Below, in pieces: positions 8,937-17,078 of a stretch of DNA of 64,000 nt. The translations under genes were made by a program, and so were the position numbers. The notes below the pieces were generated by a model. The model worked only from the letters and a program-made list of their open reading frames with translations. It had not been told where the DNA came from and ran no database searches. Within the stretch, counting starts at the first letter, position 1; every line of letters starts with the position of its first letter. Source of the stretch: Metabacillus litoralis. GTDB taxonomy: Bacteria; Bacillota; Bacilli; Bacillales; Bacillaceae. The stretch lies in the NCBI RefSeq assembly GCF_020524045.1, contig NZ_JAIVKL010000008.1, positions 62,001-126,000 on the forward strand. The letters run 5' to 3'.

Positions 8937-9079
8937 CAGGTTGCAATTAATGTAATAAGTGTTAATAAATTTTTCACTTGAACAGACGTGTGAGAACGTA
9001 CAATAAGAAGATTTGCTTTTTCACTGACTGTTTAGGCTAGTATAATTAGCCATTTAATTTCAAGAGGGGAGAAGACAAA

Positions 9080-9379
9080 TTGGGTATGAATCAATTATAT
9101 ATGTCTTTAAATAAAGCTGGTTTCATGTATAAGGAAGAAAGTAATCAGGAAACTATAGATTTCATTCTTCTTGAAACTTACGAAAATGGAACAACACATT
9201 CGGTGGATGTGAATACATTTGAAAAGCTTTTTGAAGATATAGTAGAGAATCCAAGCTATAAAGCCTTATCTGGACTTCATACGTTTAAGCTGGAAGATGT
9301 GGAATACACTATGACCTCAGAGGAAATGGGTTATCAAAAGTATTTCGACAAATGGAGAGAGCTAGGATTGTTAAATTAA
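9080..9379 (+). CDS. Hypothetical protein, 99 aa
   Basis: Acidic, soluble, mainly helical protein with no recognised family. TTG 9080 is chosen as start since GGGGAG ends 8 bases before it; ATG 9086 in the same frame would be 14 bases away. The sequence around TYENGTTHSVDVNTFEKLFEDIV looks like a compact alpha/beta fold of the kind seen in small immunity or regulatory proteins, but that is only an impression. It lies alone between two unrelated genes. Confidence 0.55.
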   Translation: MGMNQLYMSLNKAGFMYKEESNQETIDFILLETYENGTTHSVDVNTFEKLFEDIVENPSYKALSGLHTFKLEDVEYTMTSEEMGYQKYFDKWRELGLLN

Positions 9380-9490
9380 CAGAAGTGTTGATCAACAATA
9401 GTAAAGAGTTTTTTGACTAATGATAATTGTTAGACGAAATAAGTAAAAAAATTTGCTGAATAACAATTATAGATGTCAAATTAAAAGGAG

Positions 9491-10642
9491 TTGTACGACA
9501 TTAGAACTAAAGTTAATAATCCATTTATCTATTTCTTTATGGAACCTAATGTAGTTCTCGTTTATAAAATGGAAACGCAGGAATACTTAACCGTATCTGA
9601 TATGACTGAAAGTGAAGCGTGGCAAACATATGAATTAAATGATCTGGATGAATTTGATATGTTTAACCATGATGAAAACCAACCACTTGAAGGGAAAGGA
9701 TATTTTATTAACCAAGAATATCTGATCAAGATCGTTAGAGAAATTAATGAATATATACAAAAAAACCGCAAATTACTTACAAATGCTTCATCTTCAAATG
9801 AGACAGATTACATTTCAAGTGCTATACATATCGTTTCTTCAGATTCAGCAGCAGGTTCTTTACGAGTAGGAATTGAAAGACCTAAGATTGTGATTGGTTT
9901 ACCAGACTCACTTTCAATAGGCCCATTGTGGAAGTTGGATGAAGAATTAGGACAAACATATCGTAATCAATGGTTATATGAACATATCAATGATGAACAA
10001 GATGAATTTGAGTATGAGAATAAATTTATCAATACATTACGTGAAATAACAGATCTTCCTCATCAAATTCCTATCTACATATGGTATGGCGAGAATATAG
10101 ATGAACAAATTGGAATGCGGTTTCTACTCTATCTATTACGTAACAAAACAAATGATATTTTTCTGATGAACACCACTGCACTTTATGAAAAGTATGTAAT
10201 CTCTAACGTTAATTGTCATGAGATAACTCATACAAGCCAAATCGAACCGGATGATATAAGACGCCTATTTGAAAAACACCAAGACAAGCACCCTTTATCT
10301 GAACAAGAACGAATTCGGTATAAAAACGAATGGAAATCCTTATCACATACAAAGGATGTCTTACATATATGGATGAACCAAGAAATAATTGGAGTCAATA
10401 AAAATTACTATGATCCACTTATTATTCAAACTATTGCAAAGCTGCATAATAAAGAGGGGGAAAAAGACTTTATCAAGGTAGGTATGGTGATTGGGGAGGT
10501 CTTATCAAACAGTAACAGTTTGATAAATCCTTACTATTTAGAGTATAGAATACGTCATTTAATATATAATGGGATGCTTGAGTTAAAGGGAATTCCTAAA
10601 TCAATGAGACATTATCGTGTTAAATTACGCGAAAAGTATTAA
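9491..10642 (+). CDS. DUF1835/DUF3658-like protein with extra N-terminal region
   Basis: 383 residues. Residues about 112-235 fit DUF1835 (IHIVSSDSAAGSLRVGI...VIGLPDSLSIGPL...RNQWLYEHI) and the C-terminal 100 residues (VGMVIGEVLSNSN...YRIRHLIYNGMLELKGIPKSMRHYRVKL) fit its usual partner DUF3658. Function of both is unknown. Most DUF1835 proteins begin directly with the IHIV strand; here about 110 residues precede it. The start is uncertain: AAAGGAG (9484-9490) abuts the TTG at 9491 with no spacing, while an ATT codon at 9500 would have the normal 9-base gap; the next Met is at 9540. Confidence 0.75.
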   Translation: MYDIRTKVNNPFIYFFMEPNVVLVYKMETQEYLTVSDMTESEAWQTYELNDLDEFDMFNHDENQPLEGKGYFINQEYLIKIVREINEYIQKNRKLLTNASSSNETDYISSAIHIVSSDSAAGSLRVGIERPKIVIGLPDSLSIGPLWKLDEELGQTYRNQWLYEHINDEQDEFEYENKFINTLREITDLPHQIPIYIWYGENIDEQIGMRFLLYLLRNKTNDIFLMNTTALYEKYVISNVNCHEITHTSQIEPDDIRRLFEKHQDKHPLSEQERIRYKNEWKSLSHTKDVLHIWMNQEIIGVNKNYYDPLIIQTIAKLHNKEGEKDFIKVGMVIGEVLSNSNSLINPYYLEYRIRHLIYNGMLELKGIPKSMRHYRVKLREKY

Positions 10643-10795
10643 TTTAATAAAAAAATGATTTTAAAATTTATCAACCTATTGTAATTAAGCCAAATGTATG
10701 ACTTCCTAGGTTCTAGAAAAAATGAATACAAGAGATCTAGTAACAGTATTAAGAACATAAGGAATTTTTTGAAAGTAACCTAACTTAAAGATTCA

Positions 10796-10830
10796 GAAGC
10801 TTGTTTCATTATAAAGCAAGCTTCTTTTTT
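10796..10830 (+). terminator. Rho-independent terminator
   Basis: GAAGCTTG at 10796-10803 pairs with CAAGCTTC at 10817-10824, followed by six T. It ends the preceding DUF1835-like gene about 150 bases after its stop. The rest of 10643-10960 shows no gene. Confidence 0.85.
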
Positions 10831-10960
10831 ATTTTACTCCGTTATACAAATTCACGCTTAACCCTATTTGCAAGTTTAAAATTTTTTTATGAATAGTTAA
10901 GCCAAATCACAATTTAATTTGTCTAATAGATATACGAAATAAAAGGAAAGAGGCTAAAAT

Positions 10961-11482
10961 GTGATGATAAAGTTAGTTCACAAGGCCCAAAAGGGTAATG
11001 ATAAAGCATTTTTAAAGCTTTTTCAGCAGTATGAAGAAGATATTTATCGAATGGCCTATGTTTATGTAAAGAATGAAAGCGATGCATTGGATGTTGTTCA
11101 GGAAGTGGCCTACAGATCGTTTAAAAAAATCAACACCTTAAAAAATCCAGAGTATGTTAAAACATGGTTAATTAGAATTGCGATCACTTGTTCATTGGAC
11201 CTCATTCGAAAGAATAAAAAAGTCGTTCATTTAAAACAAGAGTATCGAGACATGTTTGGATCAGAAGAAGAAGATATCCCTCTATCGATTACATTAAAAG
11301 ACTTACTAGATCAGTTGAATGAGCATGAAAGAAGTATTGTTATGCTTAAGTACTATCAAGGATATTCATTTTCCGAAATAGCAGAGCTTGTTGACATGCC
11401 ACTAGGTTCGGTGAAATCGGTGCTATATCGTGCGCTTGCTAAACTTCGAAATGAATTCAAGGAGGCTGACTTTTATGAGTAA
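10961..11482 (+). CDS. ECF-type RNA polymerase sigma factor
   Basis: 173 residues with sigma region 2 (DIYRMAYVYVKNESDALDVVQ) near 28-55 and region 4 helix-turn-helix (FSEIAELVDMPLGSVKSVLYRALAKLR) near 135-165. It redirects RNA polymerase to a small regulon and resembles SigV/SigX-type factors of Bacillus. GTG 10961 or ATG 10964 both fit the AAAGAGG site ending at 10953. The next gene starts inside its 3' end (ATG 11475; 8-base overlap), the standard sigma/anti-sigma arrangement. I do not see a convincing autoregulatory ECF promoter upstream. Confidence 0.9.
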   Translation: MMIKLVHKAQKGNDKAFLKLFQQYEEDIYRMAYVYVKNESDALDVVQEVAYRSFKKINTLKNPEYVKTWLIRIAITCSLDLIRKNKKVVHLKQEYRDMFGSEEEDIPLSITLKDLLDQLNEHERSIVMLKYYQGYSFSEIAELVDMPLGSVKSVLYRALAKLRNEFKEADFYE

Positions 11483-12554
11483 TATCAAGAGTGAGATAGA
11501 GAAAATCAACATTCCGAGAGAGTTACATGAACGATCAAGGCTCGGTGTAAAAAAAGCAAAGCAAGAGAAAATAAGTAATAAAACCAGCATCATAAAACGA
11601 TCACTAACTGCAGCAGCTTGCATCATAGCAATAGTAGGACTTTCTTTTTCCCCTGTAGGAGCGGCTGTAAAAGAGGCGTATGATAAAATTTTTGAAAGTG
11701 AAAAAATCGATGATCCTGGTTTAAAAGCTGTTCTAAAAGATGGACATGGTCAAGCTCTTTCTCAAACATACTTTGATGAAAAAAATGATATTACTGTTCA
11801 TTTTGAAAATGTTATAACAGATAGCTCAGAAACAAAGCTTTTAGTTACCTTTGAAAGTGAAACAACAAATTTAAAAAACTACGCGATTGACCTTTTCGAA
11901 GGTGACAGTAAAATGTATGTCGTTACAGCAAATGGTGAAAGAAAAGAACTAGATAATATCGGATGGGGAAGCAGACACTATGATAAAAAAGAAAACAAAG
12001 TGAGTACAGCGTTATCGGTTGATTCGATAAAGGAATACGAAAACCAAGAGATTTCTTTAGAAATTGAAAACATCACCATTTGGAGTGATACCGGAAAAGA
12101 TAAGTTAGAAACCGTTTGGCCAGTGTCTTTTACACTTGATAAATCTTATATTTCAAATATGGAAACAGTAGTGTTAAATAAAGAATTTTCGTACGATAAC
12201 GAAACATACAAAATTGAGCAGGTCGAGTATTCAGAACTAGAAACAAGATTAGTTATTTCTGGTAGTGACATGATCTATATTGATGAATTTGGTGAAAAGT
12301 TTCAAACGAAGAGTAAACTCGAACTTCAATTTTTAAATGCAAGAAAAATTAATCCAGGCTCTGGGTATACGGTTGCGGAAGGAAAATCAGGAGTGTTCTT
12401 ACGTGAATCAAGTAAAAAAATCGATCCAAACTTTAGTAAGGGAGAAGTAGACAGCGAGCTTGGAAAATTTCTCATGATCTTTGCACCAGTGAAGGATCGT
12501 TCAAATGTGGTGCTTGAAATTGGAGAAGAGTTGAAAATTCCATTAACGAAATAG
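11475..12554 (+). CDS. DUF4179-like anti-sigma factor
   Basis: 359 residues. A short cytoplasmic N-terminus (1-45, with ELHERSRLGVKKAK) should bind the sigma factor; a single TM segment lies near 43-62 (LTAAACIIAIVGLSF), and about 295 extracellular beta-rich residues follow, as in DUF4179/DUF5643 anti-sigma proteins. There is no zinc-binding HxxxCxxC motif, so it is not a ZAS-type anti-sigma. ATG 11475 is preceded by AAGGAGG at 11459-11465. Translation is coupled to the sigma gene. Signal sensed is unknown; release is likely by regulated proteolysis or conformational change, inferred from relatives. Confidence 0.85.
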   Translation: MSNIKSEIEKINIPRELHERSRLGVKKAKQEKISNKTSIIKRSLTAAACIIAIVGLSFSPVGAAVKEAYDKIFESEKIDDPGLKAVLKDGHGQALSQTYFDEKNDITVHFENVITDSSETKLLVTFESETTNLKNYAIDLFEGDSKMYVVTANGERKELDNIGWGSRHYDKKENKVSTALSVDSIKEYENQEISLEIENITIWSDTGKDKLETVWPVSFTLDKSYISNMETVVLNKEFSYDNETYKIEQVEYSELETRLVISGSDMIYIDEFGEKFQTKSKLELQFLNARKINPGSGYTVAEGKSGVFLRESSKKIDPNFSKGEVDSELGKFLMIFAPVKDRSNVVLEIGEELKIPLTK

Positions 12555-12581
12555 GAGAAAAATAACCTATTATATCTCTAT

Positions 12582-12615
12582 ACAAGCGCTGGTCCTAGGA
12601 CTAGCGCTTGTTTCT
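12582..12615 (+). terminator. Rho-independent terminator of the sigma/anti-sigma operon
   Basis: ACAAGCGCTGGTCC pairs with GGACTAGCGCTTGT around a short loop (one mismatch), followed by TTTCTG. Strong stem 28 bases after the anti-sigma stop. Confidence 0.85.
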
Positions 12616-12624
12616 GTTCGTTAA

Positions 12625-12891
12625 AGGAAAGTCTGCTTTGCTACCGATTTTTTAATTGTCGGTCTATTTAAGAAAGATATATTAGATTTAAATCGTCCAT
12701 TGGTAGGTTCATCCAATCAGCGATATCATTTTTTAACATCTGTTTATAAACATTTGGAAGACAAACCAATCACTATACAAAACAAACTTGAAGTTCGAAT
12801 TTCAAAAGATGGAGTAGTTTCCTTCATAATGTTTTTTCTTAGCATCGAAAATTGCATAGAGAAACTTAATAGAACAAGAGTTCTATTTTAG
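12625..12891 (+). pseudogene. Start-less open frame, possible gene fragment
   Basis: The frame is open from about 12625 to TAG 12889-12891 and encodes a soluble peptide with a plausible internal segment (LNRPLVGSSNQRYHFLTSV) but lacks a start codon with a ribosome binding site; the first candidate is TTG 12700. It reads like the middle of a lost gene. Its 3' end runs directly into the toxin promoter of TA1. I do not recognise the family. Confidence 0.3.
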
Positions 12892-12900
12892 TGATATAAT
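12872..12900 (+). promoter_or_regulatory. TA1 toxin promoter with GAAC-N4-GTTC palindrome
   Basis: TATAAT at 12895-12900 with TG extension (TGA-TATAAT). AGAACA at 12871-12876 would be a poor -35 at 18 bases. That -35 is embedded in a perfect 7-bp dyad ATAGAAC-AAGA-GTTCTAT, which contains the GAAC-N4-GTTC core of Bacillus LexA (DinR) boxes, although the flanking C/G of the consensus is absent. Confidence 0.55.
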
Positions 12901-12967
12901 AGAATGGCACTAGTTAGGTAAACTCAAGGGTGGTCAGCGTTACCCCGTAAGGAAGGGGGTGATGCTT

Positions 12968-13054
12968 ATGTTGACAATTTTTCAAACACTAATGCTTATG
13001 ATCGCATTTGCAAGTTTGGTGTTGTCAATTATATCTTTTAGAGACAAAAAATAA
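12968..13054 (+). CDS. TA1: BsrE-like type I toxin, 28 aa
   Basis: A 28-residue peptide with one hydrophobic helix (TIFQTLMLMIAFASLVLSII) and basic tail SFRDKK, close in size and pattern to B. subtilis BsrE (FQALMLMLAIGSF) and other TxpA/BsrG or 'putative holin-like' toxins that insert in the membrane. ATG 12968 follows GGGGGTG with 6-base spacing; the upstream in-frame ATG 12962 overlaps the ribosome binding site. A leader segment AGCGTTACCCC (12936-12946) can pair with GGGGTGATGCT (12956-12966) and hide that site. The mRNA ends at the hairpin 13138-13174. A convergent antisense RNA overlaps the 3' half. Five further copies lie in the window. Confidence 0.85.
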   Translation: MLTIFQTLMLMIAFASLVLSIISFRDKK

Positions 13055-13189
13055 CCCACCCTTGAGCCTACCAGCGAAATAGGGTGAGTTATTTACCAAC
13101 AGCGCTGATCCCCTTGATGGGAACCTAGCTATTGTATGACTGTTTGGTGTTCGAGCACCGAACAGTCTTTTTTTAGTTTATGTTTTCTA
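13046..13189 (-). ncRNA. TA1 antisense antitoxin RNA (SR5-like)
   Basis: Predicted RNA of about 145 nt. Minus-strand promoter TTTTCA (13219-13224)-17-TATAAT (13196-13201); start near 13189. Terminator stem AATAACTCACCC/GGGTGGGTTATT (13050-13093) followed by six T on the minus strand. It is complementary to the 3' untranslated part of the toxin mRNA and to the last codons, the arrangement of bsrE/SR5 and bsrG/SR4. Confidence 0.75.
13138..13174 (+). terminator. TA1 toxin mRNA terminator
   Basis: GACTGTTTGGTG, loop TTCGAG, CACCGAACAGTC, T7. Near-identical in all six copies. Confidence 0.85.
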
Positions 13190-13201
13190 TACTTTATTAT
13201 A

Positions 13202-13522
13202 ACCAAAGTTTCAATGGCTGAAAAGCATTGAAACTTCAAAGTTTAAAGATCTCTAACTATTATAAAATAAACATGATAAAAGTAAGCGAGTAGAAAAGAT
13301 AGATACTAGATAGAAATACTTGCTTAGGACAGCAAAATTTAGATGAATCACTTAAAGAGTGTATGATTTAGTAAAGCCTTAATCGGAAGAGAATTGGTGC
13401 AAAATGAATATATAAGCTGCGAAAAAAATGATATAGGTCATTCTACTGTTTATACTTGGATTTGTTTATTCTTCCATAATTGAATGAGCGTTATTGTAGT
13501 TGAATAAATAACGAAGAAAAAA
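13202..13522. other. Intergenic, no gene seen
   Basis: The first bases carry the TA1 antisense promoter; the -35 lies in the dyad GTTTCAATG-GCTGAAAAGC-ATTGAAAC (13207-13233). Beyond that I see only AT-rich sequence without a supported frame, up to the terminator of the convergent minus-strand gene. Confidence 0.4.
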
Positions 13523-13542
13523 CATCCTTTTTACATAGGATG
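13517..13542 (-). terminator. Terminator of the DUF3888 gene
   Basis: On the minus strand CATCC (13538-13542), a 10-base loop, GGATG (13523-13527), then TTTTTT. The upstream arm overlaps the last codons of the gene. Confidence 0.7.
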
Positions 13543-13926
13543 CCTGCATATATTTATTTCGGTTGGCTTTAACCTTTTGCTTATAAAATCAATTGGATAC
13601 CACTCTAATGTCTTTTCATTACTAAAAGTAATAGTAACTAAATCATATGGGGGATTATGAGCACCTTCAAAAGTCCTTGCCTGGACGGTGACATTAAATA
13701 GGTAATTGCCTTGTCTCAGCTTATTAATTTGAATTATTTTAGCACAATCTATTTGTTTGATGTCGCCATATTGCTTTTTCAATTCCTGTTGAATTGAGGG
13801 ATAAAGCAAAGTGAAAATAAGGTCATCACGTAACTGTATTTCATTTTTGGTTTCGGTTTCGGCTTTAACGGGTGAGTAAGAGAAAAGGGTTAAGCAGGCA
13901 ATCAATATTAAAAGACTTTTTCTCAT
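13531..13926 (-). CDS. Secreted DUF3888 protein
   Basis: 131 residues. Signal peptide at 1-23 (MRKSLLILIACLTLFSYSPVKA, cleavage after AxA), then a DUF3888 domain recognisable by LRDDLIFTLLYPSI, QYGDIKQIDCAKI and PPYDLVTITF. Function unknown; exported small protein common in Bacillaceae, often in several paralogues per genome. The start at 13926 is chosen since GGAGG lies 8 bases upstream; a longer frame reaches 14004 but adds a non-signal-like extension and has no ribosome binding site. Monocistronic with its own terminator. Confidence 0.82.
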   Translation of the reverse strand: MRKSLLILIACLTLFSYSPVKAETETKNEIQLRDDLIFTLLYPSIQQELKKQYGDIKQIDCAKIIQINKLRQGNYLFNVTVQARTFEGAHNPPYDLVTITFSNEKTLEWYPIDFISKRLKPTEINICRHPM

Positions 13927-14187
13927 AATAATCCTCCATTTCGGGTTTGTCTTATAATTAACAAATAAAGAAATTTTTATTAAGCTTAGGTTGCGATTCT
14001 TCAATAAAAGTAGTGCTTCAGGCTAACGAAGCAATTTTGTGGAAAAAGAAAATAATGTCGTAACTCAAAAAAAGGTTCTTTTTTAACTGTAAATGCACTG
14101 GTTGATTTTAATGAGTATTTTGTAAATTAATTCCATAAGCATGTTATAATAATAATGTATAAAAACCTTATTGAAGGAGGTATTATT

Positions 14188-14358
14188 ATGATTTGGTTAT
14201 ATTTTTTACTTCCTGTTGTTATTATTGGTGGTATTGCTGTTTATTTTGAAAAGAAATCTGGAATGACCCAACCTGATGAGAATAAACAAGCTGATAATTT
14301 AGGAGAAGTTTTAAAACAGAATCAAATTAACATTAATGGAACTACTGGAACAGATTAA
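14188..14358 (+). CDS. Small membrane-anchored protein, 56 aa
   Basis: One N-terminal TM helix (IWLYFLLPVVIIGGIAVYF) followed by a 30-residue hydrophilic tail. Promoter-like TATAAT at 14145-14150, strong GAAGGAGG site, ATG 14188. The tail has no recognised motif. Function unknown; a real gene is supported by the good promoter and ribosome binding site and by the typical single-helix layout. Confidence 0.6.
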   Translation: MIWLYFLLPVVIIGGIAVYFEKKSGMTQPDENKQADNLGEVLKQNQININGTTGTD

Positions 14359-14705
14359 AATGAATTAGATGGTAAAAATTCGATTCAACAGTTGAAATAG
14401 ACTTTTATTATTTAATACGTTGGTGGAACTTCTGATTAGGATTTGAGGACAGAACAAATGATTGTGTTAAATTATTCAATACGTATAAGACCATGGATTT
14501 GATTTATTTAAATCGGTCATCTTCAATTCATCATCTTAATCATCATTCTTTCTCTAGTAAAAAGGATACACCCCTAATACTTAATAACTATATCCACCAT
14601 AGTAAATTACTCCTCTCTTTATAGAAAACCAAATTTCACGTTGGAACAGACTGGAAATATATGATAATAATGGAGTGTTAAAGGAAATCGAAAGGGGTCA
14701 CACGA
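14359..14705. other. Leader of the lipoprotein array
   Basis: No gene. From about 14554 the sequence is repeated before each of the three lipoprotein genes (AAAAAGGAYACACCYCTAAT, TTAATAACTATATCCA, ATAATGGAGTGTTAAAGG), so each gene carries its own copy of promoter and ribosome binding region. Confidence 0.6.
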
Positions 14706-15353
14706 ATGCGTTCATGGTTAATTTATGCCCTTGTATGTACTCTGATCTTTACAGGAGGATGTAGTATGAAAAAAGAAGTGGATCGGGAGGAATTACCAAA
14801 TACAGCCGCGTTTCAGGATGAGTTTACTCGTAGTTTGTTAGATTCACCTGAGGAAGTGGAAGATGGATATTATTTATATAAATCAGAAACAGGTGGATAT
14901 TCTATGCTTTGGCCTAAAAATGCGGTAACAGATGGCCCGCCATTTTATCAAAAAACAAAAGATAGTTTTGAAAAGATTATTTTCTATGACAGAAAAGAAG
15001 AGGAGAATTATAGATACTCTTTTAGTACAACATATTCAACTTACGGTGAAAGTATAATTGATTCCAGTCTTGGCATCTTGAGTGAATCAGTTGGTTATGA
15101 TGGAGAATATGAAAAAATAGAAACAGAAAAAACTCGTATATACTATGCGAAGTCTGAAGAACCATTAGAACATTCAACCGCCTATCTTTATTTTGGTTAT
15201 ATTCTATCGAAAGAAAGTCAGAAAGGTTTAGAATATGTATATTCAGCCCAATGTATTGATAAGTCAAAGACTAATTGTGATATTAATATTAAAAAAGAAG
15301 AGGAAAAAGCATTACATTATATGAAAACAGTAAAATTCAATAAAGATGAATAG
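14706..15353 (+). CDS. Lipoprotein paralogue 1, probable immunity/accessory to the lipase
   Basis: 215 residues. Type II signal peptide with lipobox FTGGC, lipidated Cys19, so it should be anchored on the outer face of the membrane. The mature part carries GGYSMLWPKNAVTDGPPFYQ and SFSTTYSTYGES, nearly invariant in all three paralogues, while the C-terminal third varies (residues 135-195). No recognised Pfam-like domain. Position immediately before a lipase-motif protein and a small helical protein suggests a surface immunity role like TilA for the T7SS lipase TslA, an inference from layout. Cys pair near the C-terminus (CIDKSKTNC) may form a disulfide. Confidence 0.75.
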   Translation: MRSWLIYALVCTLIFTGGCSMKKEVDREELPNTAAFQDEFTRSLLDSPEEVEDGYYLYKSETGGYSMLWPKNAVTDGPPFYQKTKDSFEKIIFYDRKEEENYRYSFSTTYSTYGESIIDSSLGILSESVGYDGEYEKIETEKTRIYYAKSEEPLEHSTAYLYFGYILSKESQKGLEYVYSAQCIDKSKTNCDINIKKEEEKALHYMKTVKFNKDE

Positions 15354-15564
15354 AGGTAAAATAATGAGCAACTACGGAATACTTCAAATTTAAATGAAGA
15401 ATAATATTATCCTTCTTGTAAAAAGGACACACCTCTAATACTTAATAACTATATCCAACATTGTAAATAACTCCCCTCTTTATAGAAAACTAAATTTCAC
15501 GTTGTAATCAACTGAATATATAAGAATAATGGAGTGTTAAAGGAAATTGAAAGGGGTCACACGA

Positions 15565-16212
15565 ATGCGTTTATGGTTAATTTATGCCCTTATATGTACT
15601 CTGATCTTTACAGGAGGATGTAGTATGAAAAAAGAAGTGGATCAGAAGGAATTACCAATCACAGCTGCGTTTCAGGATGACTTTACTAAGAGCTTATTAG
15701 ATTCGTCTCAGGAAGTGGAAGAAGGCTATTATTTATTCAACTCAAAAACAGGTGGATATTCTATGCTTTGGCCTAAAAATGCGGTAACAGATGGCCCACC
15801 GTTTTATCAAAAAACAAAAGATAGTTTTGAAAAAATTATTTTTTATGAAAGAAATGAAGATGAGAATTATAGATACTCTTTTAGTACAACATATTCTACT
15901 TATGGTGAAAGTGTAATTGATTCCAGTCTTGGAAATTTAAGTGATTCGGTTGGTTACGATGGAGAATATGAAAAAATAGAAACAGAAAAAACTCGTATAT
16001 ACTATGCGAAATCTGAAGATTCTTTTGAAGGTTCAACAACTCATTTCTTCTTTGGTTATATTACTTCGAAAGAAACTCAGAAAGGATTAGAATATGTATT
16101 TTCGGCAGAATGTATAGATAGCTCTTCGTCTAATTGTAATATTGATATTAATAAAGAAGAAAAGAAGGCTTTACATTATATGAAAACAGTAAAATTCAAT
16201 AAAGATGAATAG
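15565..16212 (+). CDS. Lipoprotein paralogue 2
   Basis: 215 residues, lipobox FTGGC (Cys19), about 80% identical by eye to paralogue 1. ATG 15565 matches the start of the other two copies and follows AAAGGGG; an earlier in-frame start at 15547 overlaps the ribosome binding site. Differences concentrate in the segment SEDSFEGSTTHFFFGYITS and the C-terminal CIDSSSSNC. That pattern (conserved core, variable end) fits immunity proteins diversifying against related effectors. After its stop there is a relic of the lipase start (see findings). Confidence 0.75.
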   Translation: MRLWLIYALICTLIFTGGCSMKKEVDQKELPITAAFQDDFTKSLLDSSQEVEEGYYLFNSKTGGYSMLWPKNAVTDGPPFYQKTKDSFEKIIFYERNEDENYRYSFSTTYSTYGESVIDSSLGNLSDSVGYDGEYEKIETEKTRIYYAKSEDSFEGSTTHFFFGYITSKETQKGLEYVFSAECIDSSSSNCNIDINKEEKKALHYMKTVKFNKDE

Positions 16213-16426
16213 AGGTAAAATAATGAGCAACTACGGAATACTTCAATTCTTAAAGCAAGAATAATATTATCCTTCTAGTAAAAAGGACACACCTCTAATA
16301 CTTAATAACTATATCCACCATAGTAAATAACTCCTCTCTTTATAAAAAACCAAATATCAAGTTGTAATCGAATGGAAATATATGATAATAATGGAGTGTT
16401 AAAGGAAATCGAAAGGGGTCACACGA

Positions 16427-17068
16427 ATGCGTTCATGGTTTATTTATGCCCTTATATGTACTCTGATCTTTACAGGAGGATGTAGTATGAAAAAAGAAGT
16501 GGATTCAAAAGAATTACCAAATACAGCTGCGTTTCAGGATGATTTTACTCGTAGTTTGTTAGATTCACCTGAGGAAGTGGAAGAAGGCTATTATGTATTT
16601 AAATCAAAAACAGGTGGATATTCTATGCTTTGGCCTAAAAATGCTGTAACAGATGGCCCACCGTTTTATCAAAAAACAAAAGATAGTTTTGAAAAAATTC
16701 AATTTTATGATAGAAGTGAAAAAGAAAATTATGATTTCTCATTTAGCACAACTTATTCAACATATGGAGAAAGTAGTATCGAATCTAGTCTAAATATATT
16801 AAGTAGTGGAGTAGGTTACTTTGGGGAATACAAAGAAATAGAAACAGAAAAAACTCGTATTTTTTATGCGAAAAAAGAATTGCCTTTAAAACTCTCAACT
16901 GCTTACTTCTATTTTGGTTATATTGTATCGAAAGGAAATCAGAAAGGATTAGAATATATCTATATTGCCCAATGTATAGATGAATCTAATTGTGAAATAG
17001 AAGTTGAAAAGGAAGAAAAGAAGGCTTTACATTATATGAAATCAGTAACATTCAATAAAGATGAATAG
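16427..17068 (+). CDS. Lipoprotein paralogue 3, adjacent to the lipase gene
   Basis: 213 residues, lipobox FTGGC (Cys19), same conserved core as paralogues 1 and 2 with the most divergent C-terminal part (KKELPLKLSTAYFYFGYIVS; CIDESNC). It lies 10 bases before the ATG of the lipase gene, whose AGAGG ribosome binding site overlaps its stop codon, so the two are translationally close. This is the likely cognate partner of the lipase. Confidence 0.77.
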   Translation: MRSWFIYALICTLIFTGGCSMKKEVDSKELPNTAAFQDDFTRSLLDSPEEVEEGYYVFKSKTGGYSMLWPKNAVTDGPPFYQKTKDSFEKIQFYDRSEKENYDFSFSTTYSTYGESSIESSLNILSSGVGYFGEYKEIETEKTRIFYAKKELPLKLSTAYFYFGYIVSKGNQKGLEYIYIAQCIDESNCEIEVEKEEKKALHYMKSVTFNKDE

Positions 17069-17078
17069 AGGTACCAAA

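Larger units (their letters stand above)
14554..17068 (+). repeat. Three tandem units of about 860 bp (lipoprotein cassette)
   Basis: Unit starts at about 14554, 15413 and 16274; gene starts are spaced 859 and 862 bases. Each unit has the same 150-base leader, a ribosome binding site AAAGGGG and a lipoprotein gene. Units 1 and 2 continue after the stop with AGAGGTAAAATAATGAGCAAC, which matches the ribosome binding site and start of the lipase gene after unit 3. Confidence 0.9.

Noticed and set aside
12900-12970. Structured leader before the small peptide as a riboswitch or T-box
   Set aside because: No T-box or known riboswitch core; the pairing only covers the ribosome binding site and recurs with each toxin copy.
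14554-17068. Regular repeats with about 860-bp period, as in an array
   Set aside because: The units are whole genes with leaders, not short repeats with spacers, so this is tandem gene duplication and not CRISPR.
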